A stretch of 64,000 bases of DNA from Colwellia sp. M166 (GTDB lineage Bacteria > Pseudomonadota > Gammaproteobacteria > Enterobacterales > Alteromonadaceae): NCBI RefSeq assembly GCF_024585285.1, contig NZ_CP040755.1:3844001-3908000 (forward strand), read 5' to 3'. The position numbers and the translations under genes were made by a program. Shown here one piece after another: positions 47,211 through 56,307 of the stretch. Below the pieces are notes generated by a model. That model searched no databases. It saw only the letters and a program-made list of their open reading frames with translations, and was not told the DNA's origin. Numbering within the stretch: the stretch's first letter is position 1; each line of letters opens with the position of its first letter.

Positions 47211-48245
47211 TTATTTCAGCCAATGTAATAAACAGTCTAAGCCTGAAGTGGCAATGCAGGCATCAGCTTGTGCTAACACTAAAGGTTTTGCATGAAAGGC
47301 CACGCCTAAGTGAGCTGCTGCCATCATTACTAAGTCATTTGCACCGTCACCCATAGCCACGGTTTGTGTCGCGGCAATATTAAAGTCTGTTTGTAATCGC
47401 TCTAAGCAATCGGCCTTAGCTTTTGCATCAATTACCGCACCTAAAACTTTGCCGGTTAAATGGTGATTATCAATTTCTAGAATATTCGCTACCGCAGCAT
47501 CGAGTGCTAACATTTGTTGTAAATGATCTGCGAAATAGGTAAACCCGCCTGAAGCAATAGCAATGCGCCAATGATGTACTTTTAATGCGCTAACTAAGGT
47601 TTCTAAGCCTTCCATCAGGGGGATATTACGTGCTACTTGCGCTAATATATCATCAGAAGCATTTTTTAATTTAGCGACGCGTTGATGTAAACTTTCGCTA
47701 AAGTCGAGTTGTCCTTGCATAGCCTGCTCAGTTACTGCTGCTACTTCTTCGCCGACACCGGCAAGTGCTGCTATTTCATCAATACATTCAATTTTTATTG
47801 TCGTTGAATCCATATCCATAACCAAAAGTCCCGGTTGAGCTAGTGTTGGCGCATTGATTAATAATGCGGATTCAACTTGTTTAGATATATTGAATTTTAC
47901 TAATCGCTCCCGGGCCGTTTTTATATCGTCTACTTGTACAGAAAATCGATAACTTATGGCGTTATTGCGTTGATTTACTTGCTGTAGGGATAAAAGTGTT
48001 AGTTGGCACTCATTAAGTAAATGAGTAAAGGTATCAAGTTTCATGTCGCCAAAAACCACAAGTTCTAACGGCTCAGGTGGAGCTATTATTGCTGATAAAG
48101 CGGGATGCTCAGTGACAGTAAATATTAACTGTTCTTTATCAAAAGTCAGCAAAATTTCATTAGTGACTGAGTCGGTTGGCAACCATTGTGTTAAATTTAA
48201 ATGCTGAATATTCGCGAGGGAAACTGATTTTTTTTCGATTGTCAC
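47211..48245 (-). CDS. serB: Phosphoserine phosphatase
   Basis: SerB removes phosphate from phosphoserine, the last step of serine synthesis. The 344-residue protein has an N-terminal ACT-like regulatory part and a C-terminal HAD-family phosphatase. The nucleophile motif is DMDSTTIKIECIDE, followed by ASGGFTYF and the metal-binding MGDGANDLVM. Translation begins at GTG with AAGG seven bases upstream. It is divergent from ytjB, the same arrangement as in E. coli. Confidence 0.95.
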   Translation of the reverse strand: MTIEKKSVSLANIQHLNLTQWLPTDSVTNEILLTFDKEQLIFTVTEHPALSAIIAPPEPLELVVFGDMKLDTFTHLLNECQLTLLSLQQVNQRNNAISYRFSVQVDDIKTARERLVKFNISKQVESALLINAPTLAQPGLLVMDMDSTTIKIECIDEIAALAGVGEEVAAVTEQAMQGQLDFSESLHQRVAKLKNASDDILAQVARNIPLMEGLETLVSALKVHHWRIAIASGGFTYFADHLQQMLALDAAVANILEIDNHHLTGKVLGAVIDAKAKADCLERLQTDFNIAATQTVAMGDGANDLVMMAAAHLGVAFHAKPLVLAQADACIATSGLDCLLHWLK

Positions 48246-48352
48246 GGTAATGCCTTATTTGAAAAATACGCTTTAAAACAACTGCCCTAGTATAAAAAGT
48301 GTAAATGTGGTTCTATAGTGTAGTTATAGAAATGTAGGAAACAATACGTTTT

Positions 48353-48955
48353 ATGAAGCAACTAGAACAGCCTTTATACCCTAAATTATCGCCGATTTAT
48401 AATAAAATATTGCAATTAGCTATGGCTATTTTATTACTTGTGCTGTTAATGAACTTTTGGGTCAATAGCCGTGATGCACAGCAAGCACAGATCCAAGCAC
48501 ATGTGTATAAAGTAGGTCAGCTTTATTTAGCACAAGCAGCCGCGAGCGCGACACCTTATTTGACGCAAAAGCATAGTTCGCTACAAGGCTATGCTGATAC
48601 TTTAGTACAGCAGGCTTTAGTGAAAAGTGTTCATGTTTATGACACTACCGGGCAAAAAATTGTTAGTTCAGAACAAGCAGAGTCTATTAATGATCTATTT
48701 GGCGTTAGTATTAATAAAATCAATCACACTGATGAGCTGCTGCCTTTTGTTCAAGAGTTACGGACAGAGCAATTAAATGGTTATATTCGATTATCACTTC
48801 ATCGTTCAATCTTAGCCGATGAATTGGCTGAAAATAGCCGTTCACAGTACGATATTATGCGCTTACTGTTAATCGTGGCTGGTGTTATTGGTTTTCTGTT
48901 AACACGAGGCCTAAATCGCTTTAGCCGTCAAGGATATAGACCCCCTATTGCTTAA
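48353..48955 (+). CDS. ytjB: YtjB/Smp-like (AhpA family) membrane protein
   Basis: This 200-residue protein has an N-terminal membrane helix (about residues 22-38), a periplasmic domain of about 125 residues with SVHVYDTTGQKIVSS, and a second helix near residue 165-185. This layout and its position divergent from serB match E. coli YtjB (Smp). The periplasmic part resembles single-Cache sensor folds. The function is not well defined. The gene ends seven bases before the convergent TatD-family gene. Confidence 0.82.
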   Translation: MKQLEQPLYPKLSPIYNKILQLAMAILLLVLLMNFWVNSRDAQQAQIQAHVYKVGQLYLAQAAASATPYLTQKHSSLQGYADTLVQQALVKSVHVYDTTGQKIVSSEQAESINDLFGVSINKINHTDELLPFVQELRTEQLNGYIRLSLHRSILADELAENSRSQYDIMRLLLIVAGVIGFLLTRGLNRFSRQGYRPPIA

Positions 48956-48961
48956 GCTTTA

Positions 48962-49768
48962 TTACTCAGGTGCTCTTGGGGTAGGTAAAACAGCATTAAT
49001 ATTATTCTCTAAGGCATGGGCAAGTTCTGTCGCTGATTCACTGCGTATGCTAGTCAAGGCTTGAAAAACCTTTATCAACTGTAATGGTGAGTTATTCTGA
49101 CCTTGAAAACCATATAAAGGCATCGCAGGTGCATCGGTTTCTAGCACTAAGCTAGTTAATGGTAGCCGCTTGATTGCCTTGATGGTTTTTTCTGCTCTTG
49201 GATAGGTAATAGTTCCGCCTATACCGAGTTTAAATCCTAAGTCGATATATTGCACTGCTTGTTGATAACTGCCTGAAAAAGCATGGATAATTCCACCTTT
49301 AAGTAAGTTTTTTTTTCGTAACATAGGCACAATATGTTGATGTGAGCGACGATGATGAACAATAATGGGTAAGTTATAGTTTTTAGCGAGCGATAATTGT
49401 TGTTCAAATACTTCGATTTGCAGTGACAAGTTTTGCTGTTCTTTATCGATAACGCCATCGATACCGGCCTCACCTATAGCGACAATGTTATTTATCTGTT
49501 GTTGTACTAACTGCGCTAAAGTATCGAAACTATCGGTAGTTAAATCATCAAGAAACCATGGGTGTATGCCCAAACATGGCTGTAGGTTTAACGCTTCTGT
49601 ACTGTGATTTTTAGCAAGAGTAAGGGCTTTATGCCAATTTTTAGGTCCTATACTGGGGATAATGATACGGTGAATTTTTGCTTGTTGACATTGCTCAAGC
49701 AGTTGAGCAAGTTCATTAGTGAAGGCATCAAAATCAAGATGACAGTGGCTGTCGGTAAAGCGCAACAT
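48962..49768 (-). CDS. yjjV: TatD-family metal-dependent hydrolase (YjjV type)
   Basis: This 268-residue TIM-barrel hydrolase keeps the metal ligands: DSHCHLDF near the N-terminus, a Glu in IGEAGID, HHRRSH, HAFSG and the final Asp in LETDAPA. TatD proteins have DNase or deacylase activity, and the YjjV branch has no firmly assigned substrate. It is last in a minus-strand run prfC, argS, HDOD gene, this gene, with short gaps that suggest at least partial cotranscription with the HDOD gene. Confidence 0.88.
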   Translation of the reverse strand: MLRFTDSHCHLDFDAFTNELAQLLEQCQQAKIHRIIIPSIGPKNWHKALTLAKNHSTEALNLQPCLGIHPWFLDDLTTDSFDTLAQLVQQQINNIVAIGEAGIDGVIDKEQQNLSLQIEVFEQQLSLAKNYNLPIIVHHRRSHQHIVPMLRKKNLLKGGIIHAFSGSYQQAVQYIDLGFKLGIGGTITYPRAEKTIKAIKRLPLTSLVLETDAPAMPLYGFQGQNNSPLQLIKVFQALTSIRSESATELAHALENNINAVLPTPRAPE

Positions 49769-49814
49769 GTTTGGCCTCTTAGCTCCAATAACTTATTATG
49801 AATGCAGCGATAAG

Positions 49815-50930
49815 TTAAGTGAGTTTTTCTGCTCGTTGAGTTAGTGCGTCAATAACACCGGTTAATTTATAATGGCTGATAAATTCAACGTCCGGTGTTT
49901 GCTTATTAATAAGTACATTAGCAAGATAAACCGCTTGTGCAACACCAAAATTTTTTTGTCGTAGCTTTTCTGGACTGTGATGTAAAACAACGGCCTCGAT
50001 GATATGGTATGTAAAACCCCAGATATGTAATAAATAGCCACCGACATGACAATGATCACTGGCGAATATTTTATTTTCTAACGCGATGTTATCGTTATCC
50101 TTGATACGATGGGTAAAGAATAACGCGGTCGATTTTTCATTGACTTCAAAGAGTACCACCTTACCAATATCGTGCAGTAAACCCGCGATCATGGCATCTT
50201 GCTTTAATTCGGCTTTAACCATTGATGCTGCCAGTTTTGCTGTTGCTAAACAATGTAGTTGTTCATCAAGTATCGAAAAGTCTTTGATTTTTGGATTATA
50301 AGCAAATAACTCAGCTGTCATCACGATACAGCATAAAGTATCAATACCCATTTTAGTAATAGCATCGCTAATATTCATCATCGGCTTGCCGTTAGTTGCA
50401 AAAGTATTGTTAGAAAATTGCAATACTTTTGCCGTGAGGGCAGGGTCTTGTTGAATAATTTCAGCTATTTTATGAGAGTCAGAATTACGCTCTTTTAAAA
50501 TGGCATTGAGCTGCATATAAACTTTTGGAGGACTGGGTAATACTTTGATATTAGCAATGGTTTTGACAATAATATCTTTAGTAATAGCTTGATTATTATT
50601 CGTTAATTGGGTAATGGTGCTAACAATGACACGGCATTCTAAAGGTTGGGCAAAACAGTAATGGGCAATGCTATGTGGCTGTTGCTCGTTGCCATCAATC
50701 AATATGCGCACGATAGTCGGAAACTTTTTTGACACCATTTCAAGTATAGCGTCACCACTACTGTTATCGACCATTGCCGCGCATATAACCACATTAAACT
50801 GGTGTTGTGAAAGGGCAGAAACCGCCGCATTTAAGCCTGTTACATGAGCGAATTTTGCCCGAGAATTAGTTAGCGCTTGCTTAAGCGCCAACAGCTGACC
50901 ACTAAGATTATCAATTAATAATACTTTCAT
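49815..50930 (-). CDS. HDOD-domain protein with degenerate receiver domain
   Basis: This 371-residue protein has an N-terminal receiver-like domain (1-115) and a C-terminal HDOD domain (about 130-330) including IANIKVLPSPPKVYMQL, DPALTAKVLQFSNN and an HD motif in AGLLHDIGKVVLFE. In the receiver part the phospho-acceptor Asp is missing: the corresponding strand reads FNVVICAAMVD. Only one Asp (Asp7) remains of the acidic pocket. It is therefore a pseudo-receiver and should not be controlled by ordinary phosphorylation. HDOD proteins act in signalling and motility control by mechanisms that vary. Confidence 0.85.
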   Translation of the reverse strand: MKVLLIDNLSGQLLALKQALTNSRAKFAHVTGLNAAVSALSQHQFNVVICAAMVDNSSGDAILEMVSKKFPTIVRILIDGNEQQPHSIAHYCFAQPLECRVIVSTITQLTNNNQAITKDIIVKTIANIKVLPSPPKVYMQLNAILKERNSDSHKIAEIIQQDPALTAKVLQFSNNTFATNGKPMMNISDAITKMGIDTLCCIVMTAELFAYNPKIKDFSILDEQLHCLATAKLAASMVKAELKQDAMIAGLLHDIGKVVLFEVNEKSTALFFTHRIKDNDNIALENKIFASDHCHVGGYLLHIWGFTYHIIEAVVLHHSPEKLRQKNFGVAQAVYLANVLINKQTPDVEFISHYKLTGVIDALTQRAEKLT

Positions 50931-50971
50931 TTACAACACATTGCCTTGTCGATATTTTTTATAACTAGAAG

Positions 50972-52711
50972 TTACATACGTTCCATAACGTCTATGCCTA
51001 AAATATCTAGACCTTGTTTAAGGGTGTTGGCAATAATGTAGCTTAGTGCTAATCGTGATTGTTTAATGTCGACTGCAATATCATCTTTTAAAATAGGGCA
51101 AGCTTCGTAAAAACTCATATATAGGCTAGCAAGCTCATATAAATAATTACACAATAAATTAGGCGTACATTCGCTGATAACAGCGTCGATTACATTTTCT
51201 AATTGTAATAACTTTAATGCTAACGCTTTTTCTTGTGATTCAATAATAGTAATGGTTTGCATGCTATTTGTTGTTGAAAAATTAGCTTTAGTAAAAATAC
51301 TTTGAATACGAGAGTAAGCATATTGTAAGTAAGGTGCCGTTGCACCTTCAAAACTTAACATGGTTTTCCAGTTAAAAATATAATCACTAGTACGGTTTTT
51401 CGATAAATCGGCAAACTTAACCGCGCCGATACCAACTTTATGTGAAATCTCCGCTAAATCAGCTTCAGTAATCTCTGGGTTTTTTTCTTTGATTAACGTT
51501 GCTGCACGCACGATCGCTTCATCAAGTAATGCAGCAAGTTTAATCGTACCACCTGTTCTCGTTTTAAATGGTTTTCCGTCGTCTCCCATCATCATGCCAA
51601 ATGGGCAATGATCATAACCGACATGTTCAGGTAAAAAGCCAGCTTTACGAGCAACAATTTCCACTTGTTTAAAATGTAGGGCTTGGCGGGCATCGGTAAA
51701 GATAATAATGCGATCGGCTTTTAATTCACCGCTACGGTAACGACAGGCTGATAAGTCGGTCGTCGCGTATAAATAACCGCCGCCAGATTTTTGTACAATA
51801 AAGACTGAAGGGTCACCATCTTTATTGGCCATTTCGTTAATAAAAACAACTTTTGCGCCTTGATCTTCTACAGCAATTTTTTGTGCCATTAATTCATCAA
51901 TGACGTTCGATAAATCATCGTTGTAAGCACTTTCACCCATGATGTCATCACGTGTTAGCGTAACATTGAGTTTTTGATAAATCTCTTCACTGTGCGCTAT
52001 GGAAATATCTATGAATTGTTGCCAAAGTACAGCACATTGCGCTTCACCACTTTGTAGTTTTACCACATAGTCGCGGGCACGATCAGCAAAGCCTTCTTCG
52101 TTATCAAAACGAATTTTAGCTTCACGGTAAAAGTTTTCTAAATCAGCCAGTGCAGTTTCAGCGACTTCATTTGACGCTAATTTATCGCTTAAATGTGCTA
52201 ATAGCATACCAAACTGTGTACCCCAATCACCCATGTGATTTTGGCGGATCACATGTTCGCCGCGAAACTCTAAAGCTCGAACAACCGCATCACCAATAAT
52301 GGTAGAGCGTAGGTGACCGACATGCATTTCTTTTGCGAGGTTAGGCGCAGAGTAATCGACAACAACATTTTGTGGCTCTGCTGATTGGTTTACGCCAAGG
52401 TTTTTGTCATTCGATATCAGGTTTAACTGTGTCGCTAGCCAATTTTTATCTAAATGAATATTAATAAACCCAGGGCCAGCTAAGTCAACTTTTTCAGCGA
52501 TGCCGGTTAAGTCGAGCGCTTCAACAACCTTAATTGCCAGTTCACGTGGGTTGGTTTTTAATTTCTTAGCTGCACCCATAACACCGTTTGCTTGGTAATC
52601 ACCGAAATTTGCTCGATTTGATAAACTTATCGCTGGGTTTGTCCCTTCAGGTAAACCTGCTGCGACCATAGCAGCGCTAACTTTCTCACTTAGGATGTTA
52701 CTAATATTCAT
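50972..52711 (-). CDS. argS: Arginyl-tRNA synthetase
   Basis: The enzyme charges tRNA-Arg. The 579-residue class I synthetase has the HIGH motif as HVGH ([15 protein letters not shown] near residue 125) and lacks a canonical [18 protein letters not shown] is the equivalent loop, as in other ArgRS. The DALR anticodon-binding domain lies at the C-terminus, ending [11 protein letters not shown]. The N-terminal Add-1 domain (1-100) recognises the tRNA D-loop. It lies between prfC and the HDOD gene on the same strand. Confidence 0.97.
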   Translation of the reverse strand: MNISNILSEKVSAAMVAAGLPEGTNPAISLSNRANFGDYQANGVMGAAKKLKTNPRELAIKVVEALDLTGIAEKVDLAGPGFINIHLDKNWLATQLNLISNDKNLGVNQSAEPQNVVVDYSAPNLAKEMHVGHLRSTIIGDAVVRALEFRGEHVIRQNHMGDWGTQFGMLLAHLSDKLASNEVAETALADLENFYREAKIRFDNEEGFADRARDYVVKLQSGEAQCAVLWQQFIDISIAHSEEIYQKLNVTLTRDDIMGESAYNDDLSNVIDELMAQKIAVEDQGAKVVFINEMANKDGDPSVFIVQKSGGGYLYATTDLSACRYRSGELKADRIIIFTDARQALHFKQVEIVARKAGFLPEHVGYDHCPFGMMMGDDGKPFKTRTGGTIKLAALLDEAIVRAATLIKEKNPEITEADLAEISHKVGIGAVKFADLSKNRTSDYIFNWKTMLSFEGATAPYLQYAYSRIQSIFTKANFSTTNSMQTITIIESQEKALALKLLQLENVIDAVISECTPNLLCNYLYELASLYMSFYEACPILKDDIAVDIKQSRLALSYIIANTLKQGLDILGIDVMERM

Positions 52712-52767
52712 GTAAATTAACTCTTAATTGGATTATCGACCCAAGCCTAGCATTGAGACTTGAGCAT

Positions 52768-52796
52768 ATAAGCGCAGGACAAAGCACTGCGCTTAT
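52768..52796. terminator. Hairpin between prfC and argS
   Basis: ATAAGCGCAG pairs perfectly with CTGCGCTTAT around nine bases, without T-tract. It may be a partial terminator or mRNA stabiliser. Confidence 0.45.
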
Positions 52797-52842
52797 CTAT
52801 AAGTTACTTGATTGACTTTTACTTGTCATCAACGGCTATTGA

Positions 52843-54423
52843 TTAATGTTCGCGTGTTTTGTGGAACTCAATATCAGGATGACGTTCTTGCGCTAAGCTT
52901 AAATTCACCATGGTAGGCGCTATGTAGGTTAAGTTATCGCCGCCATCAAGTGCCAAGTTATCATAAGCTTTCTTCTGAAATTGCTCTAACGTACGCTCGT
53001 TATCACAGGTACACCAACGGGCAGTAGCAACACTGATCGGTTCATATATAGCGTCAACATTATATTCAGTTTTTAAACGTTGCACGACCACTTCAAACTG
53101 TAATACACCTACGGCGCCAACGATCATATCGTTAGAGTTGAATGGTCTAAATACTTGCACAGCCCCTTCTTCAGATAATTGAATAAGGCCTTTTTGCAAT
53201 TGCTTAGCTTTTAGTGGATCACGCAAACGAATACGACGGAACATTTCCGGAGCAAAGTTTGGAATACCGCTAAATTTCATGTTTTCGCCAGCGGTAAATG
53301 TGTCGCCGATTTGAATGCTACCGTGGTTATGTAAACCAATAATATCACCGGCATAAGCTTGCTCTACGTTAGAGCGATCGCCAGCCATAAACGTTACCGC
53401 GTCAGCAATTTTAACGTCTTTGCCAATACGGACTTGTTTCATTTTCATGCCTTTTTCATATTTGCCTGAACAAATACGCATGAAAGCGATACGGTCACGA
53501 TGTTTTGGATCCATGTTAGCTTGAATTTTAAACACGAAACCTGAGAATTTTTCTTCTTCGGCATTAACAATGCGAGTATCAGTTTCGCGCGGTAATGGCT
53601 TAGGAGCCCAACGGGTTAAACCGTCAAGCATATGATCGACGCCAAAGTTGCCTAGTGCGGTGCCAAAAAATACCGGTGTTAGTTCGCCTTTCAAAAACTC
53701 TTCATGATTAAACTCATGTGAGGCACCGACAACAAGTTCAAGTTCTTCACGTAAATCTTCCGCGTAGTTGCCAATAACAGCATCTAACTCGGGGTTATCG
53801 ATCCCTTTAATCACGCGTTTTTCTTGAATAGTATGACCTTGGCCGGTTTGATATAAAAAGATTTCATCGGTTAAAATGTTATAAACACCTTTGAATTCTT
53901 TCCCCATACCTATTGGCCAAGTAATCGGCGCACATTTAATTTTCAGTACGTCTTCAACTTCATCCATTACTTCCATTGGGTCACGAACATCACGATCCAT
54001 TTTATTCATAAAAGTGATAATTGGCGTATCGCGTAAGCGAGTAACTTCCATTAACTTAATGGTACGAGCCTCAACACCTTTAGCAACGTCAATAACCATT
54101 AAACAGGAGTCAACGGCCGTTAAAGTACGATAGGTATCTTCTGAAAAGTCTTCATGGCCTGGTGTGTCTAATAAATTAACTAAACAGCCTTCATAAGGAA
54201 ATTGCATTACCGAGGTGGTAATTGAAATACCACGGTCTTTTTCCATTTCCATCCAGTCAGATTTTGCATGTTGCCCCGACTTTTTACCTTTTACCGTCCC
54301 GGCTTTTTGTAAAGCTTGACCAAAAAGTAAGACCTTTTCCGTGATCGTCGTTTTACCCGCATCGGGGTGACTAATAATAGCGAAGGTGCGTCGTAGATCG
54401 ACTTCCTGCTGTTGTACCGACAT
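52843..54423 (-). CDS. prfC: Peptide chain release factor 3
   Basis: RF3 is a GTPase that removes RF1/RF2 from the ribosome after peptide release. It has 526 residues, close to E. coli RF3 (529). The G motifs are clear: [13 protein letters not shown] (G1), [16 protein letters not shown] (G3) and FMNKMDRD (G4). The RF3-specific GSIQIGDTF and C-terminal [17 protein letters not shown] follow. AGGT lies upstream of the ATG. Confidence 0.97.
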   Translation of the reverse strand: MSVQQQEVDLRRTFAIISHPDAGKTTITEKVLLFGQALQKAGTVKGKKSGQHAKSDWMEMEKDRGISITTSVMQFPYEGCLVNLLDTPGHEDFSEDTYRTLTAVDSCLMVIDVAKGVEARTIKLMEVTRLRDTPIITFMNKMDRDVRDPMEVMDEVEDVLKIKCAPITWPIGMGKEFKGVYNILTDEIFLYQTGQGHTIQEKRVIKGIDNPELDAVIGNYAEDLREELELVVGASHEFNHEEFLKGELTPVFFGTALGNFGVDHMLDGLTRWAPKPLPRETDTRIVNAEEEKFSGFVFKIQANMDPKHRDRIAFMRICSGKYEKGMKMKQVRIGKDVKIADAVTFMAGDRSNVEQAYAGDIIGLHNHGSIQIGDTFTAGENMKFSGIPNFAPEMFRRIRLRDPLKAKQLQKGLIQLSEEGAVQVFRPFNSNDMIVGAVGVLQFEVVVQRLKTEYNVDAIYEPISVATARWCTCDNERTLEQFQKKAYDNLALDGGDNLTYIAPTMVNLSLAQERHPDIEFHKTREH

Positions 54424-54708
54424 GCAAATTACCTGTTTAAAGTGGATGAGAAGTTAGCTTAAATTTAAGCGCGCAACATTATAGCGAAATCGAGTGCGAA
54501 GGGCAGTAACAATATCTTGCAAACTGACTTTATTTTTTAATTAATTATTGCGTCGATTAAAATTTTACCAAGGTCAGCTATAAAAGCGATAGTTTTAGTA
54601 TAAATTGATGATTTATTCGCACATAAATGTTTTTTAATTAATTATAGTTAGGTTGCGAATGTACTTATTTTGGCCTTGATTGTAGTTTATAAATATTTTA
54701 GTTTCTAA

Positions 54709-54918
54709 ATTTCAAAAGCTTATATTATCCATTTAATAAATGGGGTGGGTAATTGGACTTTATATTATGGCAATAGTCGAGCAAAAATATTTTATGGCAA
54801 GTTTGGTTTTCAAAAAAAAGACGTCGTTGATGTTAAAAAGGGCAGAGAAATTCATCGAGGTACAGTTATGGTGACGAGTCTTGAATTATACCAAGTTAGT
54901 AAAATTGGTATTACATGA
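54709..54918 (+). pseudogene. Startless fragment resembling a GNAT acetyltransferase C-terminus
   Basis: Sixty-nine codons are open, without an ATG in the first part. The peptide contains NSRAKIFYGKFGFQKKDVVD then a basic stretch and GTVMVTSLE. The order Asn, A-x-x-FY-x-K-x-GF, and a final strand is that of GNAT C-termini. The last codons run into a TTGGTA repeat. Pattern-based only. Confidence 0.35.
54886..54914. repeat. TACCAA/TTGGTA palindrome, minimal copy
   Basis: ATTATACCAA and TTGGTATTAC are inverted around GTTAGTAAAA. It shares 18 identical bases with 28571-28588. Confidence 0.6.
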
Positions 54919-55097
54919 CAGAGAATAGCAAATATAGCCGTTGTCATTTATTCATATCATTTGAAAGCATTTACCATGCAGAGCCATCGTTATAATTTGA
55001 GATAAATATTTGCTTACAAGCTTTATTTGTTTTTAGCACCATTTAGCCATATATTTTGTCTGTTAGCTTGGACTTTATTTTATTAGAGGTTATCAAT

Positions 55098-55274
55098 ATG
55101 TTTAAAAAGTGGCTTATTCTTGCGCTGCTATTATTAGCTGCATTGGTGTCATACCATTATGGTTTTTCTCAGAGCATGGTCATTTTTATTGCTTTAGGGC
55201 TAATTTTTGAAATGATTTTTTGGTTCAAAATTACGCGAAAAAAACATGTTACTTGCGACCATAAAGTTACTTGA
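55098..55274 (+). CDS. Small two-helix membrane protein
   Basis: This 58-residue protein (MFKKWLILALLLL start) has two hydrophobic helices and a basic tail (ITRKKHVTCDHK). GAGG eight bases before the ATG at 55098 makes this start better than an in-frame extension of 14 codons. No family is recognised and no operon partner is visible. Confidence 0.6.
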   Translation: MFKKWLILALLLLAALVSYHYGFSQSMVIFIALGLIFEMIFWFKITRKKHVTCDHKVT

Positions 55275-55523
55275 TGACGTTAAAAGGCTCTATAGTTTAC
55301 TCGCTAATATATTGACTAGATATTTATCTACCTTGTATAAACATCGATAGTCATAAGCACAAATATAATAAATACTATAGCTAAGTCTTTTACGTATCGA
55401 TTGTAGAGCTGATACATACTCAGCTAAGTGGTTTACTCTCTTCTACTTATTGCATTGTCTGTCAATGTTTTCTGCAATAAGTATTAACGCATTTGTCTCA
55501 AATGGCTAAACCCTCTTATACCT

Positions 55524-56192
55524 TTAACAGACATTGAGATGTTGTGTTGGGGTTAGCATGAGTTGTTGATAGGCTAGGCCGGCCAGTGTGCGATTATTAA
55601 CTTCTAGTTTTAATAATATCGCTGAAACATGTTTTTTGACTGTGGTTTCTTTAATGTCGAGATCATATGCAATTTGCTTGTTTAACTGACCATCAGCAAT
55701 TTGGGTCAACACTATGTATTGCTGTGGCGTAAGTTGACTTAATTGTTTAGCGAGTTTTTGATGCGCAATATCTATTTGTTGATCGGCATTAAACTCGATA
55801 TGTTCTGGTAACCATATACCGCCTTCTAAAACCGTATCAATGGCCTGAGCTATAGTGGCTAAATCAGCCGATTTTGGAATAAAGGCTGCTGCACCAAAGT
55901 TAATCGCCTTTTGCATGGTTTCTGAATTGTCGTCGGATGATACCATGATCACGACAATATCAGGAAAGTGGTTTTGTAATTGGGTTAAGCCGGTAAAGCC
56001 ATCATTACCCGGCATATGTAAATCGAGAAAAACAAGTTCTAAGTTACTGTTGTTGCTGACTTCTTTAAGTAAATCATGAAAGTTATCCACTTCTAAGGTT
56101 TCGTCATCATCGATACATTCAACAATCGCTTGTTTTAAGGCGGTACGAAATAATGGATGATCATCGGCGATAATTACTTTTGCTGTTGACAT
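55524..56192 (-). CDS. NarL/LuxR-family response regulator
   Basis: This 222-residue protein has a receiver domain with the acidic pair in IADDHPLF, phospho-acceptor Asp in LVFLDLHMPGNDG and Lys in FIPKSA. The C-terminal LuxR HTH reads LTPQQYIVLTQIADGQLNKQIAYDLDIKETTVKKHV. It should activate or repress genes when phosphorylated. No sensor kinase is adjacent. The neighbouring TonB receptor is on the same strand upstream but separated by a terminator, so a functional link is only possible. Confidence 0.92.
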   Translation of the reverse strand: MSTAKVIIADDHPLFRTALKQAIVECIDDDETLEVDNFHDLLKEVSNNSNLELVFLDLHMPGNDGFTGLTQLQNHFPDIVVIMVSSDDNSETMQKAINFGAAAFIPKSADLATIAQAIDTVLEGGIWLPEHIEFNADQQIDIAHQKLAKQLSQLTPQQYIVLTQIADGQLNKQIAYDLDIKETTVKKHVSAILLKLEVNNRTLAGLAYQQLMLTPTQHLNVC

Positions 56193-56237
56193 TGAAAACT
56201 CCCGTATTGTCTTGATTTGACGGTAAACTGCTCGATG

Positions 56238-56264
56238 AAAAAGAGCTGAATAATTCAGCTCTTT
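56238..56264 (-). terminator. Intrinsic terminator of the TonB receptor gene
   Basis: AAAGAGCTGAA pairs with TTCAGCTCTTT around TAA; on the minus strand T5 follows. Confidence 0.85.
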
Positions 56265-56307
56265 GTTTTAGGTATTAAATCAGGTATTAAAACAATAACA
56301 CAAGCAA

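Larger units (their letters stand above)
54424..55097. other. Intergenic region with gene fossil and repeat
   Basis: These 674 AT-rich bases hold an apparent acetyltransferase fossil (54709-54918) and a TACCAA/TTGGTA palindrome (54886-54914). The rest shows nothing recognisable. Confidence 0.5.
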
